Made by a program: the position numbers and the translations under genes
The notes under the pieces: generated by a model
Database searches by the model: none
What the model saw: the letters and a program-made list of their open reading frames with translations, nothing else
What the model was told of the DNA's origin: nothing
DNA from: Chloroflexota bacterium
Lineage (GTDB): Bacteria; Chloroflexota; Dehalococcoidia; Lucifugimonadales; UBA3495
Length of the DNA: 35,516 nt
Direction: 5' to 3'
NCBI GenBank assembly: GCA_009840135.1
Contig: VXOH01000157.1
Span: 17,357 to 52,872, forward strand
Part shown: piece after piece, positions 1 to 7,342 of the stretch
Layout: the number at the start of each line of letters is the position of its first letter
How positions within the stretch are numbered: position 1 is the first letter of the stretch

Positions 1-152
1 TATATTTCACCCTCTCCGACACCCCCACACTAGTTGGTGTGTTTTAATTGTGGGGTATTTGCGATACCCCCCCTCGCGTAAGTCACCGACAAGTAGGGGC
101 AGCCCTTGTGGCTGCCCTGGTCGCTTATGGCGAAATGCAGGAGTAAACATCC
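1..152. other. Upstream spacer with hairpins and a GGGGC-type hairpin repeat
   Basis: Non-coding stretch before the first gene. It holds a short stem CACAC/GTGTG near 28-43 followed by TTTT, a GGGGTAT/ATACCCC stem near 53-70, and at 95-119 a hairpin of the GGGGC family (GGGCAGCC pairing with GGCTGCCC). The first two could end transcription coming from the left, but nothing upstream is visible. An AGGAG ribosome binding site lies at 139-143. Confidence 0.5.
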
Positions 153-1052
153 ATGAGCGCATCGGAAATCTCCGCCCTTGACCCCTATTCTCGCCAACGG
201 TTGAATTGCGCCGGAGTCGAGATCGCCTACGTGGATACGGGCACAGGACAGGATAATGGCGTAGTGGTCTTCCTGCATGGCAACCCCACATCATCCTACC
301 TGTGGCGCAATGTCATCCCCCATGTTGAGCCCCTGGCCCGCTGCCTGGCCCCCGACTTGGTGGGTATGGGCGAGTCCGGCAAAACACCGGATGGCTCTTA
401 CCGCTTTGTAGACCACCGCCGCCATCTTGACGCGTGGTTCGATGCCGTGGTTCCTGATGGACCGGTAACGCTGGTGGTACACGACTGGGGTTCGGCCCTG
501 GGCTTTCACTGGGCCTGCCGCCACCCTGACCGAATCAGGGGCGTGGCTTACATGGAGGCCCTGGTCCGTCCCGTTACGTGGGAAGAGTGGCCCGAGGCGG
601 CGCGACGGGTCTTCCAGGGGTTTCGTTCCCCGGCCGGCGAGGAAATGGTGTTGGACAACAATGTCTTCGTGGAACGGGTCCTGCCGGGCAGCACGCTGAT
701 CGGCATCAGCGAGGAGGCAATGCAGGTTTATCGCCGGCCCTACCTGGAGCCGGGCGAGTCCCGGCGCCCTACCCTGTCCTGGCCCCGGGATATACCCATA
801 GACGGCGAACCGGCCGATGTGGTGGAGATAGTGGGGGAGTATGCCGACTGGCTGTCCCGGTCCGACGTACCCAAGCTCTTTGTCAACGCCGAGCCCGGCG
901 CCATTCTGACCGGCTCTCAGAGAGAGTTTTGCCGGGCCTGGCCCAACCAGCGGGAAGTAACGGTTCCAGGCGTTCACTTCATCCAGGAAGACTCGCCGGC
1001 GCAAATAGGCCAAGCCATCGCGGAGTGGTACCGGGGCCTTGTCCCGCATTAA
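153..1052 (+). CDS. Haloalkane dehalogenase-like alpha/beta hydrolase
   Basis: Predicted to cleave carbon-halogen bonds of haloalkanes hydrolytically, giving an alcohol plus halide, in the cytoplasm. The 299-residue length is typical of the family. The full active-site set of the LinB/DhaA subgroup (HLD-II) can be seen: HGNP with halide-binding Asn44, nucleophile Asp111 in VVHDWGSALGF with halide-binding Trp112, acid Glu135 in YMEAL, and base His275 in GVHFIQED. This pattern is much more specific than a generic alpha/beta hydrolase. The ATG at 153 is preceded by AGGAG at 139-143. It stands alone and converges on the next gene 15 bp away. The real substrate is unknown; epoxide hydrolase is less likely because of the HGNP/DWGSALGF/YMEA combination. 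Confidence 0.9.
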   Translation: MSASEISALDPYSRQRLNCAGVEIAYVDTGTGQDNGVVVFLHGNPTSSYLWRNVIPHVEPLARCLAPDLVGMGESGKTPDGSYRFVDHRRHLDAWFDAVVPDGPVTLVVHDWGSALGFHWACRHPDRIRGVAYMEALVRPVTWEEWPEAARRVFQGFRSPAGEEMVLDNNVFVERVLPGSTLIGISEEAMQVYRRPYLEPGESRRPTLSWPRDIPIDGEPADVVEIVGEYADWLSRSDVPKLFVNAEPGAILTGSQREFCRAWPNQREVTVPGVHFIQEDSPAQIGQAIAEWYRGLVPH

Positions 1053-1067
1053 AGGAAGTTTCCCTCA

Positions 1068-1802
1068 TTAAGGCAGGGGATTGTCCCTCTGTCGCAGGCG
1101 GGCCACCTCTTCCTCCAGCTGCCTGACCCTTGCTTCAGCCGAGAGTCGGGCCTGACGCTCATCAAGAAGCGCATCAGCTTCCTCGGCGTGGGTGGACAGG
1201 TATCGTTGCCCTGCCGGGTTCCAGAACCGCAGACTATGGTTTTCCCAGCACAGGGTAAGGCCCAGGATTTCGCTGTATCCCCAGGTAGACGTGCCCTCGG
1301 ATTCCATTGGAATGGGTTGATATGCCCCGTCCACCAGCCGGTCACCTGCCAGGGCCTGGGGATACCACCGTCCGCCGGACCCGTCATACCGCCAGTACTC
1401 GGGGACACCGAAGGCCTGATAGCCCTCCCGCTTGGGGCCTATGTCATTTCTGTAAGTGTGGTGAGAAGCGATTTCCAGGACAAAGTCGGGTGGTTTCCCG
1501 TGTCCGTCAATAGCGTATCCCCCTTGGTCTATGACCTGCTGGGCATTTACGCCAAAGGCAACTACCAGGTCCGGTATCAATATCCCACGCCGCTGGCTGG
1601 TGGTGTGGCCCAAGGGAACTTCGCTCCACACCAGGGTGGTCTCGGGAGATCCAAAGTGGCGGCTCAGGGTGGTCAGGTAGCCGGGCGCATAGAGGTATAG
1701 AGGGTTCTGCATATCGTCCCTGGGGGGGAAGGCAGGAAACATCCCGGGGCCTTGCTCGATTCCTTTCCTGTCGGTGGCGTGCTTGTTCAGCTTGCTGGTC
1801 AT
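1068..1802 (-). CDS. Uma2 family (DUF820) PD-(D/E)XK nuclease-fold protein
   Basis: A 244-residue member of the Uma2/DUF820 family, which has a restriction-endonuclease-like fold and is expanded in Chloroflexota and cyanobacteria; the cellular role of the family is not established. Visible motifs are IPDLVVAFG (Asp78), DFVLEIAS (Glu110), and a downstream Lys in GPKREGYQAFGVPEYW, which together match the PD...ExK arrangement. Residues ~205-240 are rich in E, A, R and L with heptad spacing and probably form a coiled coil, common at the C terminus of this family. The start is supported by GGACGGAG a few bases upstream. It is convergent with the dehalogenase and has no operon partner. Confidence 0.88.
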   Translation of the reverse strand: MTSKLNKHATDRKGIEQGPGMFPAFPPRDDMQNPLYLYAPGYLTTLSRHFGSPETTLVWSEVPLGHTTSQRRGILIPDLVVAFGVNAQQVIDQGGYAIDGHGKPPDFVLEIASHHTYRNDIGPKREGYQAFGVPEYWRYDGSGGRWYPQALAGDRLVDGAYQPIPMESEGTSTWGYSEILGLTLCWENHSLRFWNPAGQRYLSTHAEEADALLDERQARLSAEARVRQLEEEVARLRQRDNPLP

Positions 1803-1890
1803 GTCTCCGTCCTGCCGGTGGCCGGATATGCAAAATTATAGTCACATGATTGAGCGGCGGCTATCCCTGGTTATGCGAGGTAGAGGATGC

Positions 1891-2008
1891 TTGCAGAGTC
1901 GGCGTGCGTCCACCCCCCCTCCGCTCATCCGGTAGCTGTCGAAGGATGCCCCCGAACACAATGGATTCTTAGGCAAGCTCACCACTAGCGGCAAGAAGCG
2001 CTTTGCAG
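1891..2008. repeat. Palindromic MITE-like element, copy C (divergent)
   Basis: Ends are TTGCAGAGT and CTTTGCAG, degenerate versions of the TTGCAAAGT/ACTTTGCAA ends of the copies at 6707 and 10663. Inside is CCGCTCATCC...GTCGAAGGATG followed by GGCAAGCTCACCACTAGCGG. The total length, about 118 bp, equals that of the other copies. Confidence 0.6.
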
Positions 2009-2087
2009 GCATCTCCAAACAAGGATCTCTTCCCGGGGCTCTACACTAAAGCCAAGGTGGGATGTGCATCTAGCCCGACATGCGAAG

Positions 2088-2113
2088 CAGGGGCGATTCG
2101 CGAATCGCCCCTG
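2088..2113. repeat. Perfect 26-nt palindrome (GGGGC hairpin family)
   Basis: CAGGGGCGATTCG is followed directly by its exact reverse complement. Same outer GGGGC/GCCCC as the hairpins at 95, 21631, 22696 and 30727 but with a different inner stem. Confidence 0.75.
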
Positions 2114-2231
2114 CGATCCTGGGCAGACGCGTTTCGTTGCAGCGGCGATGTACAGTGAGTTCGTTTCCAGGCAAATGTAGTTTTCACTTTGGCTTTAGTA
2201 GTCTAGCAACTTTGGAATAATAGGTTAGGTT

Positions 2232-2294
2232 CCGCTCACCCTGAGCCTGTCCAAGGGCCGACGATTCATGGTTCGACAAGCTCACCACGAACGG
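2232..2294. repeat. Palindromic repeat core, copy D
   Basis: Left arm CCGCTCACCCTGAGCCTGTC and right arm GGTTCGACAAGCTCACCACG form an imperfect inverted repeat. It is the core of the same element as at 6735 and 10691; clear outer TTGCAAAGT ends are not seen here. Confidence 0.65.
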
Positions 2295-2339
2295 ACTCCC
2301 GTTTTAACCGTCAAACCAATGTTGTTGGCCTACCAGAGT

Positions 2340-3875
2340 TTACTCCTTGATAACCTGCCCATAGGGCGGCTTGCTGGTCAGGCCCGTGCCGTCGGTGAAG
2401 ATTTGCTTCACCTCCAGGAAGTCCTCCAGGCCGTGGTAGCCCAGTTCCCGGCCCATGCCGCTCTGCTTGTAGCCGCCCCAGATGCCCTCCACTGGCTGGG
2501 CGTAATTGTCCCATATCCAAACCGTGCCCGCCCGGATGCTGCGGGCCACGCGCATGGCCCGGGGATAGTCCGCGCTCCACACCCCAGCCACCAGGCCAAA
2601 GTCGACGGCGTTGGCCAGTTCCACCGCTTCGGCTTCATCCCGAAAAGTGGTTACCGCCACCACAGGTCCGAAAATCTCTTCCTGCCCCAGGCGGGAGGCG
2701 TTATCCACCCCGTCGAAAATGGTGGGTTCCACGTAGTAGCCGTTATCGTAGCCGGCGCCCTGGAGCTTGTTGCCGCCGGTTACCAGGTCAAACCCTGCGT
2801 CCAGGCCGAACTGGATGAATTCCTGAACTACCCGCTCCTGGCTGGCGGAAATCAATGGACCCTGGTCGGTGCTGTTGGCGGCGGGATTACCCACCTCGAT
2901 GTTGCGGGTCAGCTGCGTCACCCTCTCCAGCACCTGGTCGTGGATGCCTTCCTGCAGCAGCAGGCGAGTTGTGGCCCCGCAGGCCTGGCCGGCATTGCGG
3001 AACATGCCGAAAACCGCAGCGCGGGATGCTGCCTCTACGTCGGCGTCGTCAAAAATCAGGTAGGGAGCCTTGCCGCCCAGTTCCAGGCTGATGCGCTTAA
3101 CCTCGGTGGCCGCCTGCGCGGCGATCATCTTGCCGGTGCCTGTTTCGCCGGTAAATGACAGCTTGTCTATGTCCCGGCTGGTTACCAGTTCCGACCCCAC
3201 CACCGTGCCCGGCCCGGGCACCAGGTTCAATACCCCGCCGGGGATGTCGGTCTGGTGCATCAACTTGACCAGTTCATAAGCGGCGGCGGGAGTGTAGCTG
3301 GCCGGTTTCAGGACGATGGTGCAACCGGCGGCCAGGGCTGGGGCAACCTTGCGGGCCGTTTGGGTAAGAGGAAAATTCCAGGGGGTGATCAGCCCCACTA
3401 CACCCACCGGCTCCTTGACCAGGTTGATGAGGGACCCGTTGGGCAGGGTAAAGGACTCGCCGTAAATCTTCCCTGCCAGACCGGCGTAAAACTCAAAAAT
3501 ATCGGCGGCGGCGCCAATGTGGGGGACTGCCTGGCGCATGGGCATACCCACCTCCAGGCTCACCACTTGGGCCAAGCGGTCGGCGTTCTCCCGCATCAGC
3601 TGGGCGGTACGGAAAAGGACCTGTTCCCGCAGCTTGTAGTTGTTCAGCCAGTTTCCCGCGTTGCCGTCGAAGGCTCGGCGGGCCGCTTCAATACCTGCTC
3701 GCGCGTCTTCCAGGGTGCCCTGGGCAGCCACCGTGGCTACCTGCTGGGTGTTGGCCGGATTCTCCCGCTGGAACTCCCCGTCACCGGTGGCCGGCCCCTC
3801 CTCGCCGTTGATAAGCAGGGGACAGGAAAGGGGCAACTCAATGGAATACTGGCCGTCGGCGCGTGGAGAAGTCAT
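2340..3875 (-). CDS. NAD(P)-dependent aldehyde dehydrogenase
   Basis: Oxidises an aldehyde to the carboxylic acid with NAD(P)+. About 511 residues, usual for the ALDH superfamily. Numbering from the upstream in-frame TTG (subtract 2 for the ATG start), one sees the TPWNFP motif with Asn169, cofactor Lys192 in LKPAS, general base Glu267 in LELGGK, and catalytic Cys301 in NAGQACGA. The ATG at 3875 is preferred because GAGG sits 6 nt upstream at 3882-3885; the in-frame TTG at 3881 would abut that site. The substrate cannot be read from sequence; betaine-, phenylacetaldehyde- or long-chain-aldehyde types are possible. No cofactor or partner gene is adjacent. Confidence 0.93.
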   Translation of the reverse strand: MTSPRADGQYSIELPLSCPLLINGEEGPATGDGEFQRENPANTQQVATVAAQGTLEDARAGIEAARRAFDGNAGNWLNNYKLREQVLFRTAQLMRENADRLAQVVSLEVGMPMRQAVPHIGAAADIFEFYAGLAGKIYGESFTLPNGSLINLVKEPVGVVGLITPWNFPLTQTARKVAPALAAGCTIVLKPASYTPAAAYELVKLMHQTDIPGGVLNLVPGPGTVVGSELVTSRDIDKLSFTGETGTGKMIAAQAATEVKRISLELGGKAPYLIFDDADVEAASRAAVFGMFRNAGQACGATTRLLLQEGIHDQVLERVTQLTRNIEVGNPAANSTDQGPLISASQERVVQEFIQFGLDAGFDLVTGGNKLQGAGYDNGYYVEPTIFDGVDNASRLGQEEIFGPVVAVTTFRDEAEAVELANAVDFGLVAGVWSADYPRAMRVARSIRAGTVWIWDNYAQPVEGIWGGYKQSGMGRELGYHGLEDFLEVKQIFTDGTGLTSKPPYGQVIKE

Positions 3876-3923
3876 CGGCAACCTCGAATCAGGTATTGGG
3901 CATGTTGGGGATAGAGGACTTAC

Positions 3924-4295
3924 CTACCTGGTTATGGTTAGTGATTGGTTGGGGCCGTCCAGGGTAATGTGGTACTGGTTAAGAACGTCGCGGCCCAGAA
4001 CCGCGTAGGGTATTGATAGACTGCTCGCTTTGACCTCGTGAGGAGGATAATCGTCAATATATACGAAAGCTCTAAAGACAGGTTCGTATGTGGCTCGCCC
4101 GATGACACCTCTGGTAAATTCTGAGTCAAGCTCCTCCAGTTTCAGGTACTCAGGCACATAGTCGGGCACTGCCGTATAGTCTGCTCCGGTATCCAATAAG
4201 GCTGGCACATTGATGGCCTGAGAGTCTGCTGAGGCCGACACCCGTACAGTCAAAAAAGGGGCCGGCGGGTATATCCGGCTGCTATACCTCTGCAC
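3924..4295 (-). CDS. Retropepsin-like aspartic protease (clan AA)
   Basis: A 123-residue single-lobe protein with the retropepsin signature: LLDTGADYT (Asp35-Thr36-Gly37) and, near the C terminus, AVLGRDVLNQYHITLDG, the usual hydrophobic-Gly-Arg/Met-Asp element. Single-lobe enzymes of this clan act as dimers; a target is not known. There is no signal peptide. The start codon is GTG, four bases beyond the asd stop codon, so translation is probably coupled to asd; no clear Shine-Dalgarno of its own is present. It lies in a low-GC patch shared with the 3' end of asd. See the DUF5678-like extension of asd and the similar gene pair at 26761-27488. Confidence 0.8.
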   Translation of the reverse strand: MQRYSSRIYPPAPFLTVRVSASADSQAINVPALLDTGADYTAVPDYVPEYLKLEELDSEFTRGVIGRATYEPVFRAFVYIDDYPPHEVKASSLSIPYAVLGRDVLNQYHITLDGPNQSLTITR

Positions 4296-4299
4296 GATA

Positions 4300-5652
4300 C
4301 TAGTTCACGTTCCCCTGCGCGTTCTCGCCCTGCGTTTTCTGAAGTCTCCGAAATCCCGGATTTCTGTTAATCCGAGGCCTTGGAGGTATTTCTTCGATCA
4401 CGATTGGTCGGTCTCCGTACTTGCCATGTACTCGATCCATCAAAGGCACGTATTCAACGTCTGAATCTACGATCGTTTGGTTAATGATTGCCACGTACTT
4501 GCCCCGAAACTCGGGAAGAAGCTCGTCCATGTGGGCTCGGAAGTAATTGATGTCCTTCCGGAATTCCGACACTTCCAGGCTTTCAGGTTCTCCGAAGCTA
4601 AACTTGGGCTTGGGTGTAGAACCGGTCTTCAAGCACTCCCGGGCCACAAGTTCTTCCGCAATCTGGATGGAATTGAGGGCAGCGCCCTTCCGCAGATTAT
4701 CCGAGACGACCCATAGGGCGACTCCGTTCAGGTTGGAAGCATCCTTCCGTATGCGACCCACGAAAACGTCGTCCTCACCGGCCACATCCCACGGCATGGG
4801 ATAATCGCCGCTCTCGGTATTGCCCAGCGCCGTAAGGCCGGGCATGTCCATCAGCAACGCACGAATCTCGCTGATATCCATCGCCCGCTCAAGCTCAAAA
4901 TGCACCGCCGCGCTGTGGGACACCATCACCGGCACCCGCACGCAGGTCGCGGAGACGCGGATTTCCGGCGCGTGCATTATCTTGCGGCTCTCGTCAATCA
5001 TCTTCTGCTCTTCCCGCGTATATCCGTTGTCCAGGAAGCTGTCAATCTGCGGAATGACGTTGAACCCTATCTGCTTGGGCTGGTGGTGGGGCGTTACCGG
5101 CTGGCCCTTCAGCAGGGCTTCCGACTGCTCTCGCAACTCCTGCACCGCCGCGCCGCCGGCGCCCGACACCGACTGGTAGGTGTCGGCTATGATGCGCTTG
5201 ATGGGGTTAACCCGGTGAATGGGGTGGGCCACCATAACCAGCGGCGTGGTGGAGCAATTGGGAATGGCGATGATTCCCTGGTGCCAGGTTACGTCCGCCC
5301 CGTTGACCTCGGGCACCACCAGGGGCACGTCCTCCTGCATCCGGAAGGCGGAACTGTCGTCAATTACCGCCACTCCGGCAGCCACCGCAATGGGCGCCCA
5401 GTGGCGACTGGCCTCGGTGCTGGCGGAAATAAAGGCAATGTCCACGTCCTGGAAAGAGTCCTCGGTGGTCTCCTCCACCGTGAACTCCTTGCCGTTTACC
5501 GTCAACCTGGCCCCGGCGGATCGGCTGGAGGCCAGCAGCTTCAGGTTGTGCAGCTTGGGATGGCGCTGCTCAACAATTTTCAAAAACTCGGCGCCCACGG
5601 CTCCGGTGGCGCCCACAACGGCGATGGTCAGGTGACTCAGGTCAGGTATCAT
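4300..5652 (-). CDS. asd: Aspartate-semialdehyde dehydrogenase with C-terminal DUF5678-like extension
   Basis: Reduces aspartyl phosphate to aspartate semialdehyde with NADPH, the branch point to lysine/diaminopimelate, threonine and methionine. Residues 1-343 form the standard enzyme: GATGAVG (14-20), catalytic Cys133 in PNCSTTP, SVSGAG (161-166), and catalytic His246 in RVPVMVSHS. Normal family length is about 340; this ORF runs to 450. The extra ~105 residues contain a DUF5678-like domain (about 362-421). G+C falls from 67% (120/180, sampled 5101-5220 and 5281-5340) to 47% (85/180, 4321-4500), suggesting the tail was acquired. It follows dapB by 96 bp and precedes the retropepsin gene by 4 bp, so the three probably form one operon. 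Confidence 0.93.
   Translation of the reverse strand: MIPDLSHLTIAVVGATGAVGAEFLKIVEQRHPKLHNLKLLASSRSAGARLTVNGKEFTVEETTEDSFQDVDIAFISASTEASRHWAPIAVAAGVAVIDDSSAFRMQEDVPLVVPEVNGADVTWHQGIIAIPNCSTTPLVMVAHPIHRVNPIKRIIADTYQSVSGAGGAAVQELREQSEALLKGQPVTPHHQPKQIGFNVIPQIDSFLDNGYTREEQKMIDESRKIMHAPEIRVSATCVRVPVMVSHSAAVHFELERAMDISEIRALLMDMPGLTALGNTESGDYPMPWDVAGEDDVFVGRIRKDASNLNGVALWVVSDNLRKGAALNSIQIAEELVARECLKTGSTPKPKFSFGEPESLEVSEFRKDINYFRAHMDELLPEFRGKYVAIINQTIVDSDVEYVPLMDRVHGKYGDRPIVIEEIPPRPRINRNPGFRRLQKTQGENAQGNVN
4390..4569 (-). other. DUF5678-like domain fused to asd (residues ~362-421)
   Basis: This segment aligns without gaps over about 40 residues to the small protein at 26761-27018: INYFRAHMDELLPEFRGKYV here against FEYYLAHQAEMVEKYEGRVI there. 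Tyr, Ala, His, Glu and Gly are identical and most other positions conservative. The pattern of an amphipathic helix followed by GKYVAI and a beta-rich part matches my memory of DUF5678; a profile search was not possible. Its function is unknown. Confidence 0.6.
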
Positions 5653-5748
5653 GGCCTTTACACTTGCTCAGTCAATAAATTTTAGAGCCGCCAGCATCGG
5701 TGTCGCCGGCAGCCCTCTTGTGCCTCACTTGCGGTTGACCAGGTTGAG

Positions 5749-6537
5749 CTACAACCCCAGCACGTTTTCCAAGCCTACCACAAGCCCCGGTTTGTTAACA
5801 ACTTCACGGATGCACCGGATTACCCCGGGCATGTAACAGTCGCGGGTCAGGGTGTCGTGGCGGATGGACACGGTCTGGCCGGCGGCCCCGAATATCACCT
5901 CGTGATGGGCGCTGCGGCCGGGCATTCGTATGCTGTGGATGGACACGCCGTTGTACTCGCCGCCCCGGGTGCCCTCCAGGGTCTCCTTCTCCGGGTAGTT
6001 GCGGGTGAACTGCTTTTCGTTGCCGATGGCCTGGGCCAGGGCGTAGGCAAAGCCGGAAGGAGCGTCTATCTTGGCTTCGTGGTGGGCCTCAACAATATCT
6101 ACGTAGTCGAAGTAAGGCGCCGCCTGCTCCACCAGCTTCTTCAACACCACCGCGCCCAGGGCAAAGTTGGGGGCGACGATAATGCCGATGCTACTGTCGC
6201 TGGCCAGGGCGTCCAGCCGCTGCAGGTCCTCTTCCACCAGGCCGCTGACCCCGACGACGATGTTGCAGGAATGGGAAGCGGCCACAGCCACCGATTCGCG
6301 GCAAACGGCGGCGCTGGTGAAGTCCACCACCACGTCCGGTCCGGTTTCGGCCAATATTTCATCCAGGCTGGTGGACAACGGAACCTCGCCGCCGGTTGGC
6401 AGGGCTAAGGCGCTGCCCCGTTCCCGTCCACAGGTGGCCCCCACCAGCAACAGGTCGTCCTCGCGGCAAACCGCATTTACGGTTTCCGTGCCCATCCTGC
6501 CCGTTGCCCCGTGGATTGCAACCTTTATCGGCACCAT
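5749..6537 (-). CDS. dapB: 4-hydroxy-tetrahydrodipicolinate reductase
   Basis: NAD(P)H-dependent step of the diaminopimelate/lysine pathway, after condensation of aspartate semialdehyde with pyruvate. 262 residues, normal length. Seen: nucleotide-binding GATGRMG (10-16), VVDFTS (70-75), and the active site EAHHEAKIDAPSGFA with His152/His153 and Lys156 (commonly ELHHxxKxDAPSGTA). The start ATG is preceded by GGGGAGG with 5-nt spacing. It is the first gene of the dapB-asd-retropepsin group. dapA is not in the window, so the first committed step must be encoded elsewhere. Confidence 0.96.
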   Translation of the reverse strand: MVPIKVAIHGATGRMGTETVNAVCREDDLLLVGATCGRERGSALALPTGGEVPLSTSLDEILAETGPDVVVDFTSAAVCRESVAVAASHSCNIVVGVSGLVEEDLQRLDALASDSSIGIIVAPNFALGAVVLKKLVEQAAPYFDYVDIVEAHHEAKIDAPSGFAYALAQAIGNEKQFTRNYPEKETLEGTRGGEYNGVSIHSIRMPGRSAHHEVIFGAAGQTVSIRHDTLTRDCYMPGVIRCIREVVNKPGLVVGLENVLGL

Positions 6538-6965
6538 GGCAACCTCCCCGCTGCTGCCGCTTTCATAATGTTGGCGTATATCTTACCACCAAACAAATGC
6601 CTATCCACGAACGCACGCGAATACCCACGATTGATTTTGGTCGTGGGCTGGAGTAATGGGCGTTTCCGAATTCCAATGCCCCCAGCACTCCACTACTCAC
6701 AGGAAGATTGCAATGTCGCAACACACCGTCTATGCCGCTCATGGCGAGCTTGTCGAACCATCCCTCGATTCAGGGTCGTCCTTCAACTATCTCAGGATGA
6801 GCGGTTTAATGAGTACTTTGCAATTGTCCTGCCATTACTCATCCATCAGTGGACATTCGTTGCTATTCTTGGACCGGGTAAGCCCTTCCGGCCCAGCAAC
6901 CGCATTGTCTGGCATCGAGTAACAATGTAATTGCATTTGGCTTTGTGTCACCATACAATGGCATC
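6538..6965. other. 428-bp divergent intergenic region
   Basis: Lies between divergent dapB and the DUF1640-like gene. It contains the full palindromic element copy A (6707-6824). Upstream of that is a fragment of the CCACGAA-type repeat near 6601-6630 (ATCCACGAACGC, TACCCACGA). No convincing consensus promoter could be assigned by eye, although both flanking genes need one here. Small ORFs in this stretch are translations of the repeat. Confidence 0.5.
6707..6824. repeat. Palindromic MITE-like element, copy A (118 bp)
   Basis: Bounded by ATTGCAATGT (6707-6716) and ACTTTGCAAT (6815-6824), which are inverted repeats with one mismatch. The core at 6735-6804 is an imperfect palindrome: GCTCATGGCGAGCTTGTCGA on the left and TCAGGATGAGCGG on the right. 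It matches the copy at 10663-10780 in both flanks, while the asymmetric core centre (CGAGGGATGGTTCGACAAGC) is inverted relative to that copy. Confidence 0.8.
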
Positions 6966-7298
6966 ATGACTCAGGCGGCAATACCCTTCGACACTCACAG
7001 GTTTGTCCGAAATCTGGTGGCCAGCGGTTTCACCGAGAAACAGGCCGAGGCCCTGGCCGACGAACACGTAAACCTGATTAACAGCAACCTGGCTACCAAA
7101 ACGGACATCGAGTCCGTAAGAGCCGATATCGAAGCTTTACGCCTGTCCACCGAGTCGAAAATCGAAACCCTTCGCTTTTCAACTGAGGCAAATATAGCCA
7201 GCTCCAAGTTCGAAATGGTGAAGTGGATGATTGGCGCAATGATCGCTCAAAGCGCCGTAATAGTCACACTCAGTGTCAGTTTGAGCAAATTGCTCTAA
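6966..7298 (+). CDS. DUF1640/CCDC90-like coiled-coil membrane protein
   Basis: About 110 residues. An N-terminal segment FDTHRFVRNLVASGFTEKQA is typical of the bacterial DUF1640 family, distant relatives of the mitochondrial coiled-coil protein CCDC90/MCUR1. Residues ~35-80 are a predicted coiled coil with three near-repeats of the type DIEALRLSTES / KIETLRFSTEA. A single hydrophobic segment (MIGAMIAQSAVIVTLSVSL) near the C terminus would anchor it in the membrane. The bacterial function is not known. The ATG at 6966 fits the family start; an in-frame GTG at 6945 would add seven residues. No strong ribosome binding site is visible for either. Confidence 0.75.
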   Translation: MTQAAIPFDTHRFVRNLVASGFTEKQAEALADEHVNLINSNLATKTDIESVRADIEALRLSTESKIETLRFSTEANIASSKFEMVKWMIGAMIAQSAVIVTLSVSLSKLL

Positions 7299-7342
7299 GA
7301 ATCGCAGGCCCACAACCAACCAGTCCTCCAGACAGCATTTAA

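Larger units (their letters stand above)
1803..2339. other. 537-bp intergenic region filled with repeats
   Basis: No gene is seen. It contains a divergent copy of the ~118-bp palindromic element (1891-2008), a perfect 26-nt palindrome (2088-2113), a looser inverted repeat around that palindrome (about 2041-2059 against 2187-2204, sharing ACTAAAGCCAA), and a core copy of the palindromic element (2232-2294). A translated repeat in this region gives the spurious peptide start MVRQAHHER. Confidence 0.6.

Noticed and set aside
2268-3158. Plus-strand ORF of 296 codons starting MVRQAHHER
   Set aside because: Its start is a translation of the palindromic repeat and the rest is antisense to the aldehyde dehydrogenase, whose catalytic motifs are intact.
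6656-6922. 88-codon ORF containing AHGELVEP
   Set aside because: Spans repeat copy A; the peptide is the known by-product of that repeat.
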